From Flavobacterium rakeshii (lineage in GTDB: Bacteria > Bacteroidota > Bacteroidia > Flavobacteriales > Flavobacteriaceae): a stretch of DNA of 64,000 nt. Shown here one piece after another: positions 18,309-27,360 of the stretch. The DNA lies in the NCBI RefSeq assembly GCF_009741375.1, contig NZ_WOWP01000024.1, positions 1 through 64,000 on the forward strand, written 5' to 3'. Every line of letters starts with the position of its first letter. Within the stretch, counting starts at the first letter, position 1. The notes beneath the pieces are model-generated. The model was not told where the DNA came from and ran no database searches. It saw only the letters and a list, made by a program, of their open reading frames with translations. Made by a program: the position numbers and the translations under genes.

Positions 18309-20297
18309 ATGAAAAAGTCAATTTTGAACTTTCTTGCTTTTGCTATATTTACAGGTATGGCAGCACAAGAAAAAACAGACCTCCCGGGGAATACTTCCCT
18401 CCCATCGTCAAAACAGCAACTTGAAAAACTCGCAGCACAGGAAAAAGGCAGCTACAAGTATTCGGTAGAAGATTATTTTAAAAAACCGATGCAAAGCTCG
18501 TTTAAGTTTTCGCCTGATGGCAAGTTTTTTTCCTATATGGAAAAAGATGATAAGGGAAAAAGACATGTGTATGTAAAAAACACAGCAACCGATAAAGTAA
18601 CCCGCGTTATAGAAGAAGGTAAAGACCTTGTAAGAGGTTACGGATGGGCTAACAACAACAGGCTTATCTACATTATGGATAACGGCGGAAATGAAAACTT
18701 CCACCTGTTTGCTGTAAACCTTGACGGAGCTAACCAAAAGGAACTTACTCCGTTTGACGGCGTAAGGGTAAACCTGCTAAGCATATTAAAGGATCAAAAA
18801 GATTACATGATTATCGAAATGAACAAAGATAATCCGCAGGTATTTGAACCTTACAAAATCAACATCAATACAGGTGAACTGGAAAAGCTTTTTGAAAATA
18901 CCGATCTATCCAATCCTATAAGCGGTTATGATTTTGACAAGGATGGTAACCTTAAGGCTTACACACAGCAGCAAAACGGCACCGACTATGTTCTCTATTA
19001 CAGGCTTGGTAACGACAAACCTTTCAAAAAAGCTAAGGAAACCAACTGGCAACAACAGTTTGCTATACTGGAATTTAATTATGCCTCATCAAATCAGCAC
19101 GATGCATACGTATTAACCAATTTGGACAACGACACCAAAGAAATTGTACTGTATGATTTTGAAAAGGGTAAAACAATAAAAAAGATATTTTCTAACGATA
19201 CCTACGACCTAAGTGGTACTGAAACTTCCAGAAAAAGAGGATATGAACTGGATGCTTATTACTATACCGGAGAAAAATCGGAAGTGATACCTGTTAGTGA
19301 AACCTACAAAAAGCTATATAAAAAGTTTAAAAAGCAATTTGGAGACAAAGAAGTTTCTATCAGTAATGTAACTGACAACGAAGACAAATACCTGCTTTAT
19401 GTAGGTAGCGATAAGCTTTATGGCATCTATTACTTTTATGATGCCGAAAAAGACACCTTTAAGGAAATATTCAACCTGATGCCAAACCTTAAAGAAGAGG
19501 ACATGGCAGAGATGCGTCCGGTAAAATTTACCTCAAGGGACGGACTTACCGTTTATGGTTACCTAACCATCCCTAACGAGGCTAAAAACGGGAAAAAAGT
19601 TCCGCTTATTGTAAACCCTCACGGCGGCCCTTACGGACCAAGGGATGCATGGGGCTTTAACCCCGAGACGCAACTTTTTGCAAGCAGGGGTTATGCTACA
19701 CTACAGGTTAACTACAGAGGTTCCGGCGGATATGGTAAAGCATTTTACCTTGCCGGGAACAAACAGATAGGCCGAAAAATGCTTAATGACCTTGAAGACG
19801 GTGTAGCTTATGTGAAATCGCTTGGCATGATAGATGATTCTAAAATAGCCATTTACGGAGGTAGCTATGGCGGACTGGCAACTCTTGGAAGTCTTGTAAA
19901 AACACCTGATTTATATACATGTGGCGTGGACTATGTAGGGGTATCTAATTTATTTACCTTTTTTAAATCGTTTCCTCCTTACTGGAAACCTTATCTAAAA
20001 CAGGTTTATGCCCAATGGTATGATGAAACATCACAAACGGATATCGAAATCATGAAACAGGTATCTCCTGCTCTTAATGTAGATAAGATAACCAAACCTC
20101 TGTTTGTGGTACAGGGAGCCAATGACCCAAGGGTAAACATAAACGAATCAGACCAGGTAGTAGAAAACCTTAGGAAACGTGGTTTTGATGTGCCTTACAT
20201 GGTTAAATATAACGAAGGGCATGGTTTTGGACATGAAGACAACAGGCTTGAGCTTTACAAATGCATGATGGGCTTTTTTGCAAAGCATTTAAAATAA
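18309..20297 (+). CDS. S9-family prolyl oligopeptidase / acylaminoacyl peptidase-like
   Basis: The 662-residue secreted peptidase has an N-terminal signal ending near GMAAQ, a seven-bladed propeller-like region (about 45-395) and a C-terminal alpha/beta-hydrolase domain. The catalytic triad is visible as Ser519 (GGSYGG), Asp606 (GANDPRV) and His638 (EGHGFG). The oxyanion region is NPHGGPYGPRD. It should cleave peptides in the periplasm or at the surface. It is flanked by terminators on both sides, so it is probably transcribed alone. Confidence 0.93.
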   Translation: MKKSILNFLAFAIFTGMAAQEKTDLPGNTSLPSSKQQLEKLAAQEKGSYKYSVEDYFKKPMQSSFKFSPDGKFFSYMEKDDKGKRHVYVKNTATDKVTRVIEEGKDLVRGYGWANNNRLIYIMDNGGNENFHLFAVNLDGANQKELTPFDGVRVNLLSILKDQKDYMIIEMNKDNPQVFEPYKININTGELEKLFENTDLSNPISGYDFDKDGNLKAYTQQQNGTDYVLYYRLGNDKPFKKAKETNWQQQFAILEFNYASSNQHDAYVLTNLDNDTKEIVLYDFEKGKTIKKIFSNDTYDLSGTETSRKRGYELDAYYYTGEKSEVIPVSETYKKLYKKFKKQFGDKEVSISNVTDNEDKYLLYVGSDKLYGIYYFYDAEKDTFKEIFNLMPNLKEEDMAEMRPVKFTSRDGLTVYGYLTIPNEAKNGKKVPLIVNPHGGPYGPRDAWGFNPETQLFASRGYATLQVNYRGSGGYGKAFYLAGNKQIGRKMLNDLEDGVAYVKSLGMIDDSKIAIYGGSYGGLATLGSLVKTPDLYTCGVDYVGVSNLFTFFKSFPPYWKPYLKQVYAQWYDETSQTDIEIMKQVSPALNVDKITKPLFVVQGANDPRVNINESDQVVENLRKRGFDVPYMVKYNEGHGFGHEDNRLELYKCMMGFFAKHLK

Positions 20298-20314
20298 TAA
20301 AAGTAATCATATTT

Positions 20315-20341
20315 AGAGCCTCCTATTTAGGAGGCTTTTTG
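20315..20341 (+). terminator. Rho-independent terminator
   Basis: AGCCTCC (20317-20323) pairs with GGAGGCT (20330-20336) and is followed by T5. It ends the peptidase transcript. Confidence 0.85.
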
Positions 20342-20410
20342 TTTTGTATTGGGAAAATTTTAAGAAAACAAACCTTACCTTTAAAATAACCAACTACAAT
20401 ACAACATATT

Positions 20411-21076
20411 ATGAGTAAAAAAACAACCTATCTGTTTTTCTTTTTATTACTAACGGTATTTATGATCTCCTGTGCAGGGTCAAATACACAAATCACAGGA
20501 TCGTGGGCTAATAAAGAGAAAATAAAAAATGAGAAGATAAAAAGCGTGTTCATCGCTGTACTTACTTCAAACATGAGTGCTAAAACTGTACTGGAAAACG
20601 AACTGGCTTTTCAGGCAAGCCAGAGAGATGTAGAGAGTTTTAAAAGTCATAATGTATTCACACGAACTTTCACTAAAGACAATATGCCGTCAAGAGACGA
20701 ACTACTTAAAGCAATAAGAGCGACAAATGCTCAAACCATTTTTACCGTAGCATTAAAAGACAGGGAAACCTCTACACGATATGTTCCCGGTTCTACCTCT
20801 TACTATCCAATGGGTATGGGAATGGGATATTATGGTAATTTTTACGGATATTACTCCAATGTTTACCCTATGATGTACGATCCCGGATATTACACAACAG
20901 ATAAAACCTATTACCTGGAAAGTAACTTATATGATACAGCTAGCGAAGAGCTTATTTGGTCGGCACAATCTGCCACTTACAACCCTACAGATTTAGAGAA
21001 TTTTGTAAAAGGGTATACCGAAACTCTTTTAAAACAACTGGAAAAAGACGGAATCATAAAAAAAGCTGAACTATAA
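20411..21076 (+). CDS. DUF4136-like small lipoprotein
   Basis: The 221-residue lipoprotein (lipobox MISCAGS) begins its mature part with ITGSWANKE. A central Gly/Tyr/Met-rich low-complexity stretch (YPMGMGMGYYGNFYGYY) interrupts an alpha/beta domain of the type seen in DUF4136-like lipoproteins. The role is unknown. The stop codon lies inside the loop of the terminator hairpin shared with the opposing aldo/keto reductase. Confidence 0.75.
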   Translation: MSKKTTYLFFFLLLTVFMISCAGSNTQITGSWANKEKIKNEKIKSVFIAVLTSNMSAKTVLENELAFQASQRDVESFKSHNVFTRTFTKDNMPSRDELLKAIRATNAQTIFTVALKDRETSTRYVPGSTSYYPMGMGMGYYGNFYGYYSNVYPMMYDPGYYTTDKTYYLESNLYDTASEELIWSAQSATYNPTDLENFVKGYTETLLKQLEKDGIIKKAEL

Positions 21077-21090
21077 GTTCAGCTTTTTTC
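21061..21090. terminator. Bidirectional terminator between convergent genes
   Basis: AGCTGAAC (21064-21071) pairs with GTTCAGCT (21077-21084), with A-run on one side and T-run on the other. It overlaps the last codons of the DUF4136-like gene. Confidence 0.85.
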
Positions 21091-21095
21091 TTTTA

Positions 21096-22106
21096 TTATC
21101 TGTCGGCGTTTTGACGCTCTACCATCCATTGCGGATATTCTTTTGGCAGGGCACTCAATTCGTCAAGCAATTGTAAATCTTTTTCGGTTAGCTCAACATC
21201 AACCGATTTGATATTGTCCTGAAGCTGACTGATATTTTTAGCACCTATAATTGTACTGGTAATTCCCTGTTGCTGGCGTACCCATGCCAGGGCTACCTGT
21301 GCCGGGGTCACGTGGTGTGCCTCCCCTATTTGTACAAGTCCGTCAATAATATCATACGCCTTATCCTTGTTTACAGGAGGAAAATCGAAAGTTTCTCGGC
21401 GTGATCCCGAAGCCTGACCTTCCCTAGTGTATTTACCGGAAAGGAAACCACCGGCAAGCGGACTCCAAGGCATAATAGCAAGGTTTTGATCTAAAGCCAA
21501 AGGAACAATCTCTCTTTCAATATCACGCCCCGAAAGCGAATAGTAATATTGCAGGCCAATAAATTTATTCCATCCGTTCTTCTCAGCTATCCCCTGTGCT
21601 TTCATCACCATCCATGCCGGCCAGTTACATACGGCAATATACCTTACCTTACCCGATAGTATTATATCATTAAGTGCTCTCATGGTTTCTTCAACCGGAG
21701 TACGATTATCCACACCGTGCACATATAATATATCAATGTGATCGAGTTGCAAACGTTGCAGGCTTTCATCAACAGAATTAAATATGTGGTAGCGTGACAA
21801 ACCTATACTGTTTGGCTTTTCATCCATACGACCACGCACTTTTGTGGCTATAACCAGTTCGTTTCTGTTCAGCCCTAAATCTTTTACAGACTGCCCTAAC
21901 AGCCTTTCAGATTCTCCATAAGAATACACGTTAGCCGTATCTATAAAGTTAACTCCCGAATCTACTACAGCCTTCATTAGTCCGTTTACCTCTTCCTGCT
22001 GAATTTTACCAATAGCCTCCCAAAATCCTCTTCCGCCAAACGTCATTGTACCAAAGCAAATTTCAGAAACTAACAGTCCTGTGTTTCCTAAAAAATTGTA
22101 CTTCAT
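21096..22106 (-). CDS. Aldo/keto reductase
   Basis: The 336-residue AKR barrel starts NFLGNTGLLVSEICFGTMTF. It keeps the Asp-Tyr catalytic region (DTANVYSYGESERLLG), the Lys in VIATKVRG and the HGVD segment. The C-terminal coenzyme-binding part reads TSTIIGAKNISQLQDN. It is predicted to reduce aldehydes or ketones with NADPH in the cytoplasm. It belongs to the YajO/Tas-like subgroup by eye; the substrate is unknown. Confidence 0.92.
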   Translation of the reverse strand: MKYNFLGNTGLLVSEICFGTMTFGGRGFWEAIGKIQQEEVNGLMKAVVDSGVNFIDTANVYSYGESERLLGQSVKDLGLNRNELVIATKVRGRMDEKPNSIGLSRYHIFNSVDESLQRLQLDHIDILYVHGVDNRTPVEETMRALNDIILSGKVRYIAVCNWPAWMVMKAQGIAEKNGWNKFIGLQYYYSLSGRDIEREIVPLALDQNLAIMPWSPLAGGFLSGKYTREGQASGSRRETFDFPPVNKDKAYDIIDGLVQIGEAHHVTPAQVALAWVRQQQGITSTIIGAKNISQLQDNIKSVDVELTEKDLQLLDELSALPKEYPQWMVERQNADR

Positions 22107-22221
22107 TGTTTTTTGATTTATATGATTAGAATTATAACTGCTATGCAGTTACACAAATTTCATCATAATATCAGCGACTTATATTGCTCCAATCAATCAG
22201 ATTATTACAAAATTCAAACAA

Positions 22222-22719
22222 TTACCTTTTAGGAAGTACCGAAGCAATACTAAGTAATAAAAAAGAAATAACAACAGCTGCAGTACGAATGCTATGCCAT
22301 TTGTTCCATGGGCCTTCAAAAGTTTCCCGCATACCTGAAATGGTTTCCTGACTTGCATTTCCTATATCAAAAGCTTCGAGAGCATCATTTAAAGGCACAT
22401 TCCCTAAAATGGTAATACCAAACAGTCCTATAACGTAAAATGCTGCCGAAAGACCAAATAGTGAAAAATTAATTGTAAGTCGGCCATCATACTGTAAATA
22501 GGCATTTAAAGGAAGTAAAATAACGGTTCCAAAAAAGCACATAAAAAATACCGGATTAAGTATTGCCCTATTTATAGACTGCATTGCTAAAAGATAGGCA
22601 GAATCATTAAGTTGACCCAAACCGGAGTTTACAGAAAATGAATAAGAAAAAAACAGCCCGGCCATGAGCGCCGTAGACAATAAAGTTAAAATATGAATAA
22701 TGAAGGCAAAAGTATTCAT
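22222..22719 (-). CDS. DUF1772 (anthrone-oxygenase-like) integral membrane protein
   Basis: The 165-residue protein has four hydrophobic helices. Between the last two is a soluble loop ending with the family pattern NVPLNDALEAF and later W-N-KWHSIRTAA, typical of DUF1772/anthrone oxygenase-like proteins. The biochemical role in bacteria is not established. It lies 115 bp upstream of the aldo/keto reductase on the same strand and may be co-expressed with it. Confidence 0.75.
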   Translation of the reverse strand: MNTFAFIIHILTLLSTALMAGLFFSYSFSVNSGLGQLNDSAYLLAMQSINRAILNPVFFMCFFGTVILLPLNAYLQYDGRLTINFSLFGLSAAFYVIGLFGITILGNVPLNDALEAFDIGNASQETISGMRETFEGPWNKWHSIRTAAVVISFLLLSIASVLPKR

Positions 22720-22847
22720 AATATAATCTTTTTGAGTTGATAGTAGCTTCTAAATGGTTTTGGAAAAATACAATAAAAAATATATTATGCAAAAAAAGAA
22801 AGGGCTATAACAAGCTGATTATCAGAAACAGTACCCCTATAAAATGA

Positions 22848-22920
22848 AAAACCCTTCTATTCGAAAATAGAAGGGAAGCCGGTAAACCACACCTTACCTT
22901 AATTTATCCGGCTTTTTTTT
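22848..22920. terminator. Tandem stem-loops downstream of ribH
   Basis: CCCTTCTATT (22852-22861) pairs with AATAGAAGGG (22866-22875). On the minus strand this is followed by T-rich sequence and terminates ribH. A second stem, AGCCGG (22877-22882) with CCGGCT (22908-22913), contains an inner GGTAA/TTACC pair and is followed by T8 on the plus strand. Nothing else is seen in the 22720-23012 gap. Confidence 0.7.
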
Positions 22921-23012
22921 ATCTTTATACGAAGATATGCATTTTTTGGTTTTAAAAATTAAATAATTATTTAATTTTTAATTACACTACAAAGTAACAA
23001 AAAATAGTTGAA

Positions 23013-23507
23013 TTAACCTCGCGTTTCTTTCCTTAAATTCGCCATTTTAACAGCTACGATAGCAGCCTCGGTACCTTTATTACCGTGTTTGCCACCGCTA
23101 CGATCAATAGCCTGCTGTAAAGTATTGTCTGTCAGTACACAAAAAACCACAGGAACATCGGTTAAAATATTCAGGTCTTTAATACCTTGTGCAACTCCTT
23201 CACAAACAAAATCAAAATGTTTAGTTTCACCCTGTATTACACTACCTATAGCGATAACAGCATCTACATTTTGGGTATCAATCATTCTTTTTGAACCATA
23301 AATAAGTTCAAAACTTCCCGGCACATCCCATTTCACAATGTTTTCTTCTTTAGCGCCGTTTTCAATTAAAGCCTCAAAAGCTCCTTTATATAAATTTTCA
23401 GTAATGGACTCATTCCATTCTGAAACAACAATCCCAAACCGAAAATCTTTCGCGCTTGGGACCATGTTTTTATCGTATTGTGATAAATTTTTGTTAGCTG
23501 TAGCCAT
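23013..23507 (-). CDS. ribH: 6,7-dimethyl-8-ribityllumazine synthase
   Basis: The 164-residue enzyme condenses the ribityl-diaminouracil intermediate with dihydroxybutanone phosphate in riboflavin synthesis. All family landmarks are present: VVSEWN near the N-terminus, WDVPGSFEL, GSVIQGETKHFDFV with the catalytic His, and TDNTLQQAIDRSGGKHGNKG. Length is normal. It follows the TPR membrane protein by 6 bp and is probably co-transcribed with it. No FMN riboswitch is seen upstream. Confidence 0.97.
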   Translation of the reverse strand: MATANKNLSQYDKNMVPSAKDFRFGIVVSEWNESITENLYKGAFEALIENGAKEENIVKWDVPGSFELIYGSKRMIDTQNVDAVIAIGSVIQGETKHFDFVCEGVAQGIKDLNILTDVPVVFCVLTDNTLQQAIDRSGGKHGNKGTEAAIVAVKMANLRKETRG

Positions 23508-23513
23508 TTACAG

Positions 23514-24293
23514 TTATTCTGTTGCTGCTATGTAAGCATCAATATTATTAGCTTCAGGAGCCGACTCATATTTCGTTTTTAACTCATTGAAATATTTGTT
23601 AGCCTCTTCTTTTTTACCTAATGTTAAAGCAGTTTGTCCTGCTTTGAAAAGAAAACGAGGTGTAGCAAGAGCATCATCACCCATTTTTGCAGCTTCAGCA
23701 TAATACTTTAAAGCTTCTTCGTTTTCACCTGTTTGAGCAAAAGCATCACCAATTCCTCCTTTAGCAAGAATACCGGTTGTTAGCTCTTTACCTTTATACT
23801 CCTGTAAACGCTCTACAGCTTCTTTATATTTACCTGTATTAAGGTAAGCCATACCAGCCATATAATTAGCTACGTTTGCAGCATCTGTACCAGAATAGTT
23901 TTCTACTATAGATAAAAGTCCCATTTTAGCTTCTCCACCTTCAAGTGCAAGATTGTATAATGAATCTTTCTCTGTTACTGTTGTAGCGTTAGAAGCCTGA
24001 ATAAAGTACTGTTGTGCCTGGAATGAATCGTTAGCAGCTTCAGTTTCTTTTGGCTCAACTACAACGCGTCCATAAAACAAATAACCTACAAGAGCAACTG
24101 CAATTACAGCAACTGCAATAATGATTGGCTTTTGGTTATTGGCTACCCATTCTTCAGTCTTTGAGGCTTTTTCGTCAAGTGTATTAAACACTTCCTCAGT
24201 TGTACTTTGACCGTCAAAAGTTTCTTCCGGTTCTACTTCGTTCACCTCAGCTGGTTTTGGAGCTTTATATCCTCTTTTGTTATATGTTGCCAT
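23514..24293 (-). CDS. TPR protein with one membrane anchor (YfgM-like)
   Basis: The 259-residue protein has an acidic cytoplasmic N-terminus, one transmembrane helix (about 54-72, PIIIAVAVIAVALVGYLF), and a periplasmic array of TPR-like helices (YNLALEGGEAKMG, MAYLNTGKYKEAVERLQEY, AFAQTGENEEALKYYAEA). The layout is like YfgM, an ancillary protein of the SecYEG translocon, but similarity is architectural only. It precedes ribH by 6 bp. A TATTTTTG -7 box stands on the minus strand at 24315-24322. Confidence 0.8.
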   Translation of the reverse strand: MATYNKRGYKAPKPAEVNEVEPEETFDGQSTTEEVFNTLDEKASKTEEWVANNQKPIIIAVAVIAVALVGYLFYGRVVVEPKETEAANDSFQAQQYFIQASNATTVTEKDSLYNLALEGGEAKMGLLSIVENYSGTDAANVANYMAGMAYLNTGKYKEAVERLQEYKGKELTTGILAKGGIGDAFAQTGENEEALKYYAEAAKMGDDALATPRFLFKAGQTALTLGKKEEANKYFNELKTKYESAPEANNIDAYIAATE

Positions 24294-24314
24294 CTAATTT
24301 AATTTAGTGAGCCG

Positions 24315-24322
24315 CAAAAATA
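24315..24322 (-). promoter_or_regulatory. -7 box of the TPR-ribH operon
   Basis: Reverse-strand TATTTTTG fits TAnnTTTG and lies 22 bases before the ATG at 24293. Confidence 0.5.
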
Positions 24323-24439
24323 AAATTTTTATTGAATATTAAAATACCTTTTTGTCGATATTTTTCAATAATTTGCATGCTCTTTTTATAAAAGTATACT
24401 AATTATACAATGTTCTCACTATCAAGAACACAGTTACAA

Positions 24440-25519
24440 ATGTACCTAAAAAATTTATCCCTCCTAAACTACAAGAATATATCTGAAGGCAATTTTGAGT
24501 TTGACTCAAAGATTAATTGTTTTGTGGGAAAAAACGGAATAGGCAAAACAAATGTACTGGATGCAATATACCATTTATCTTACGGAAAAAGCTATTTTAA
24601 CCCTCTTGCAATACAAAATATAAAGCATGGAGAGGAGTTTTTTGTAATAGACGGCACTTTTGAAAAGAATGACAGAAGTGAACAAATTGTATGTAGCCTT
24701 AAAAAAGGACAGAAAAAAGTTTTAAAACGAAACGGAAAAGCATACGATAAGTTTTCAGAACACATAGGCTTCATACCTCTGGTTATCATTTCCCCTTCAG
24801 ATAATGACCTTATTATGGAAGGAAGCGAAACCAGACGTAAGTTTATAGACAGTGTTATTTCGCAACTGGATCCCACTTACCTGCAGGAACTAATAAGTTA
24901 CCAAAAAGTAATTGCCCAAAGAAATGCCTTGCTTAAGTATTTTGCCCTTAACCACACTTTTGATAAAGAAACACTGGGTATATATAATGAGCAGTTAACC
25001 GCATTAGGCCATTCGGTATTCGAGAAAAGAAAAAAATTCCTAGCCGATTTTATTCCAATATTCAATGCACACCATCATGCCATAACCAGTTCGGCAGAAA
25101 ACATATCATTAGTATACCAAAGTCAGTTGCACGAACAAACACTTGATAAGCTACTGGAGGAAAACCTGCAACGTGACAGGGTACTGCAATACACCAGTGT
25201 AGGCATACACAAGGATGACCTTTCGTTTGAGATAGATGAACATCCTATTAAAAAATTTGGATCACAGGGACAGCAAAAATCTTTTTTGATTGCGCTTAAA
25301 CTTGCCCAGTTTGACTTTATGAAGAAACAAAGCGGCGTACTCCCTATCCTTTTATTTGATGATATTTTTGATAAGCTTGATGAGACCCGGGTTTCTAAAA
25401 TAGTACAAATGGTAAACGATAAGGTTTTTGGACAGATTTTTATATCTGATACCCATCCTGAACGTACCGAAGAAATTGTGAAGTCTACTCACCAAAGTTA
25501 TCGTATCTTTACCTTATAA
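24440..25519 (+). CDS. recF: DNA replication and repair protein RecF
   Basis: The 359-residue SMC-like ATPase loads RecA at gaps during recombinational repair. Walker A is GKNGIGKT (30-37), the signature region includes [17 protein letters not shown], and Walker B is [19 protein letters not shown] 24440 gives the usual RecF opening [13 protein letters not shown]; the ten codons from 24410 are not expected. It starts a plus-strand run with the DUF2461 gene 11 bp downstream. Confidence 0.95.
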   Translation: MYLKNLSLLNYKNISEGNFEFDSKINCFVGKNGIGKTNVLDAIYHLSYGKSYFNPLAIQNIKHGEEFFVIDGTFEKNDRSEQIVCSLKKGQKKVLKRNGKAYDKFSEHIGFIPLVIISPSDNDLIMEGSETRRKFIDSVISQLDPTYLQELISYQKVIAQRNALLKYFALNHTFDKETLGIYNEQLTALGHSVFEKRKKFLADFIPIFNAHHHAITSSAENISLVYQSQLHEQTLDKLLEENLQRDRVLQYTSVGIHKDDLSFEIDEHPIKKFGSQGQQKSFLIALKLAQFDFMKKQSGVLPILLFDDIFDKLDETRVSKIVQMVNDKVFGQIFISDTHPERTEEIVKSTHQSYRIFTL

Positions 25520-25530
25520 CTTATACAACT

Positions 25531-26199
25531 ATGTTACCAGCAACCATACTTCCGTTTCTGGAAGACCTTAAACAAAACAATTACCGTGATTGGTTTCAGG
25601 CAAATCAAAAAAGATATGCCGAATATAAAAAAGACTACAAAGCTGTGACTGAAGCCCTGATTAGTGAAGTTAGCGCAGGAGATGAGTCATTAAAACATCT
25701 GGAGTTTAAAAACTGCTCTTTCAGAATAAACAGAGATATCCGTTTCTCTAAAGACAAATCTCCCTATAAAACCAATATGGGGATATGGATGTCGGCAGGA
25801 AATAAGGAATTCAATATGGGAGGTTATTACCTTCATATAGAAAAAGGAGCCAGCTTTATTGCGGGAGGACTACACATGCCCGACCCGATTTCACTGAAAA
25901 AAATGCGTCGTGAAATTGCAGGCTTTTACGAAGACCTTGAAGAGATACTGAAAAATAAGGAGTTTAAAAAACTTTACGGAACACTGGACAGGGAACAAAG
26001 CCTGAAGACCGCTCCTAAAGATTATGATAAAGATCATCCGGCAATTGAGTTCTTAAAGCTTAAAAGTTTCACTGTAACACATAAGCTTAGCGATAAAGAC
26101 CTTGCCAGTAAAAACTTTATTGGAGAGACTGCAAAAAAATTATTGGTTATGCAACCGTTTATAGAATATATAAACCGTGCCATGACTACCGAAGAGTAG
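25531..26199 (+). CDS. DUF2461 family protein
   Basis: The 222-residue protein matches the DUF2461/TIGR02453 pattern. It starts FLEDLKQNNYRDWFQANQ and contains the conserved FRINRDIRFSKDKSPYKTN and GGYYLHIE strings. Its biochemical role is unknown. It is 11 bp after recF, so co-transcription is likely. No catalytic motif or membrane segment is visible. Confidence 0.88.
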   Translation: MLPATILPFLEDLKQNNYRDWFQANQKRYAEYKKDYKAVTEALISEVSAGDESLKHLEFKNCSFRINRDIRFSKDKSPYKTNMGIWMSAGNKEFNMGGYYLHIEKGASFIAGGLHMPDPISLKKMRREIAGFYEDLEEILKNKEFKKLYGTLDREQSLKTAPKDYDKDHPAIEFLKLKSFTVTHKLSDKDLASKNFIGETAKKLLVMQPFIEYINRAMTTEE

Positions 26200-26209
26200 T
26201 TAAAATATG

Positions 26210-26217
26210 TAATTTTG
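26210..26217 (+). promoter_or_regulatory. -7 box of murB
   Basis: TAATTTTG matches TAnnTTTG and lies 24 bases before the murB ATG. Confidence 0.55.
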
Positions 26218-26241
26218 CCACTGGTAAACTAACCCATAATT

Positions 26242-27255
26242 ATGGAAATCATTTCAAACTACCCGCTTAAAAATCATAATACTTTTGGAATTGAGGCTTT
26301 TGCCGATGAATTTGTTTCGGTTAACTCTGTAAACGAACTTAAAGAGGTTCTTCAGGAAAACTCAGGCAAACAAAAATTCATACTTGGAGGTGGCAGCAAT
26401 ATGCTGCTTACCCAAAACATCCATTCATTAGTTATACATGTAAACCTTAAAGGTAAAGAAGTAGTTTTTGAAGATGACAACCATGTACATTTAAAAGCTA
26501 TGGCTGGTGAAAACTGGCATGAGTTTGTACTTTACACCATACAACACAATTATGGCGGACTGGAAAACCTGTCACTCATTCCCGGTAATGTGGGCACCAC
26601 TCCTATACAAAACATAGGCGCTTACGGCACTGAGATAAAAGACACTTTTGTATCCTGTGAAGGTATGGATATCGCTACACAGCAAATAAAAACCTTTACA
26701 AAAGAGGAATGCGAGTTTGCGTATCGTGAAAGTATTTTCAAGAATAGTTTAAAAAACAAATACATTATAGTATCGGTTACCTACAAGCTAACCAAAAAAG
26801 ACCATAAAATCAACACTGCTTATGGGGATATTATGGCACAGCTATCTCAAAAAAACATTACAACACCGGGAATAAAAGATGTTAGCGATGCAGTAATAAA
26901 TATTAGACAAAGTAAATTACCCGACCCAAAAGAACTAGGCAACAGCGGTAGCTTTTTTAAAAACCCTATTATCTCTAAAGAAGCCTTTGATCAGGCTTAC
27001 TGTCAGCATCCTGAAATGCCGCATTATATAATTTCTGAAACCGAAGTAAAAGTCCCTGCCGGCTGGCTTATAGAACAGTCGGGCTTTAAAGGCAAACGTT
27101 TTGGCGATGCAGGTGTGCATGCAAGACAGGCTTTGGTACTTGTAAACTATGGCAACGCCACAGGTCAGGAATTATTGAACCTGTCCCGAAAAATACAGGA
27201 AACCGTATATAACAACTTCGGCATCCGTATTGAGGCTGAAGTTAATATTATATAG
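26242..27255 (+). CDS. murB: UDP-N-acetylenolpyruvoylglucosamine reductase
   Basis: The 337-residue flavoenzyme reduces UDP-GlcNAc-enolpyruvate in peptidoglycan precursor synthesis. FAD-binding signatures are LGGGSNML and PGNVGTTPIQNIGAYG. The catalytic Ser is in NSGSFFKNP and the C-terminal Glu in RIEAEVNII. It is a type I MurB of normal length, and the start ATG follows its own -7 box. Confidence 0.97.
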   Translation: MEIISNYPLKNHNTFGIEAFADEFVSVNSVNELKEVLQENSGKQKFILGGGSNMLLTQNIHSLVIHVNLKGKEVVFEDDNHVHLKAMAGENWHEFVLYTIQHNYGGLENLSLIPGNVGTTPIQNIGAYGTEIKDTFVSCEGMDIATQQIKTFTKEECEFAYRESIFKNSLKNKYIIVSVTYKLTKKDHKINTAYGDIMAQLSQKNITTPGIKDVSDAVINIRQSKLPDPKELGNSGSFFKNPIISKEAFDQAYCQHPEMPHYIISETEVKVPAGWLIEQSGFKGKRFGDAGVHARQALVLVNYGNATGQELLNLSRKIQETVYNNFGIRIEAEVNII

Positions 27256-27320
27256 TTTTTTTATTACAATTATTACCTAACACTTAACAACAAACAAAAG
27301 GAAGAAACAAGACTTTTTCC

Positions 27321-27328
27321 TAATTTTG
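27321..27328 (+). promoter_or_regulatory. -7 box of the glycosyltransferase gene
   Basis: TAATTTTG, an exact TAnnTTTG match, lies 32 bases before ATG 27361. Confidence 0.55.
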
Positions 27329-27360
27329 CACCATTAAAACGCCAATCAAAAAATACCTGT

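Noticed and set aside
23013..24440. Possible FMN riboswitch associated with ribH
   Set aside because: ribH has only a 6-bp gap to the upstream TPR gene, and the leader of that gene is too short and lacks the conserved FMN aptamer sequences.
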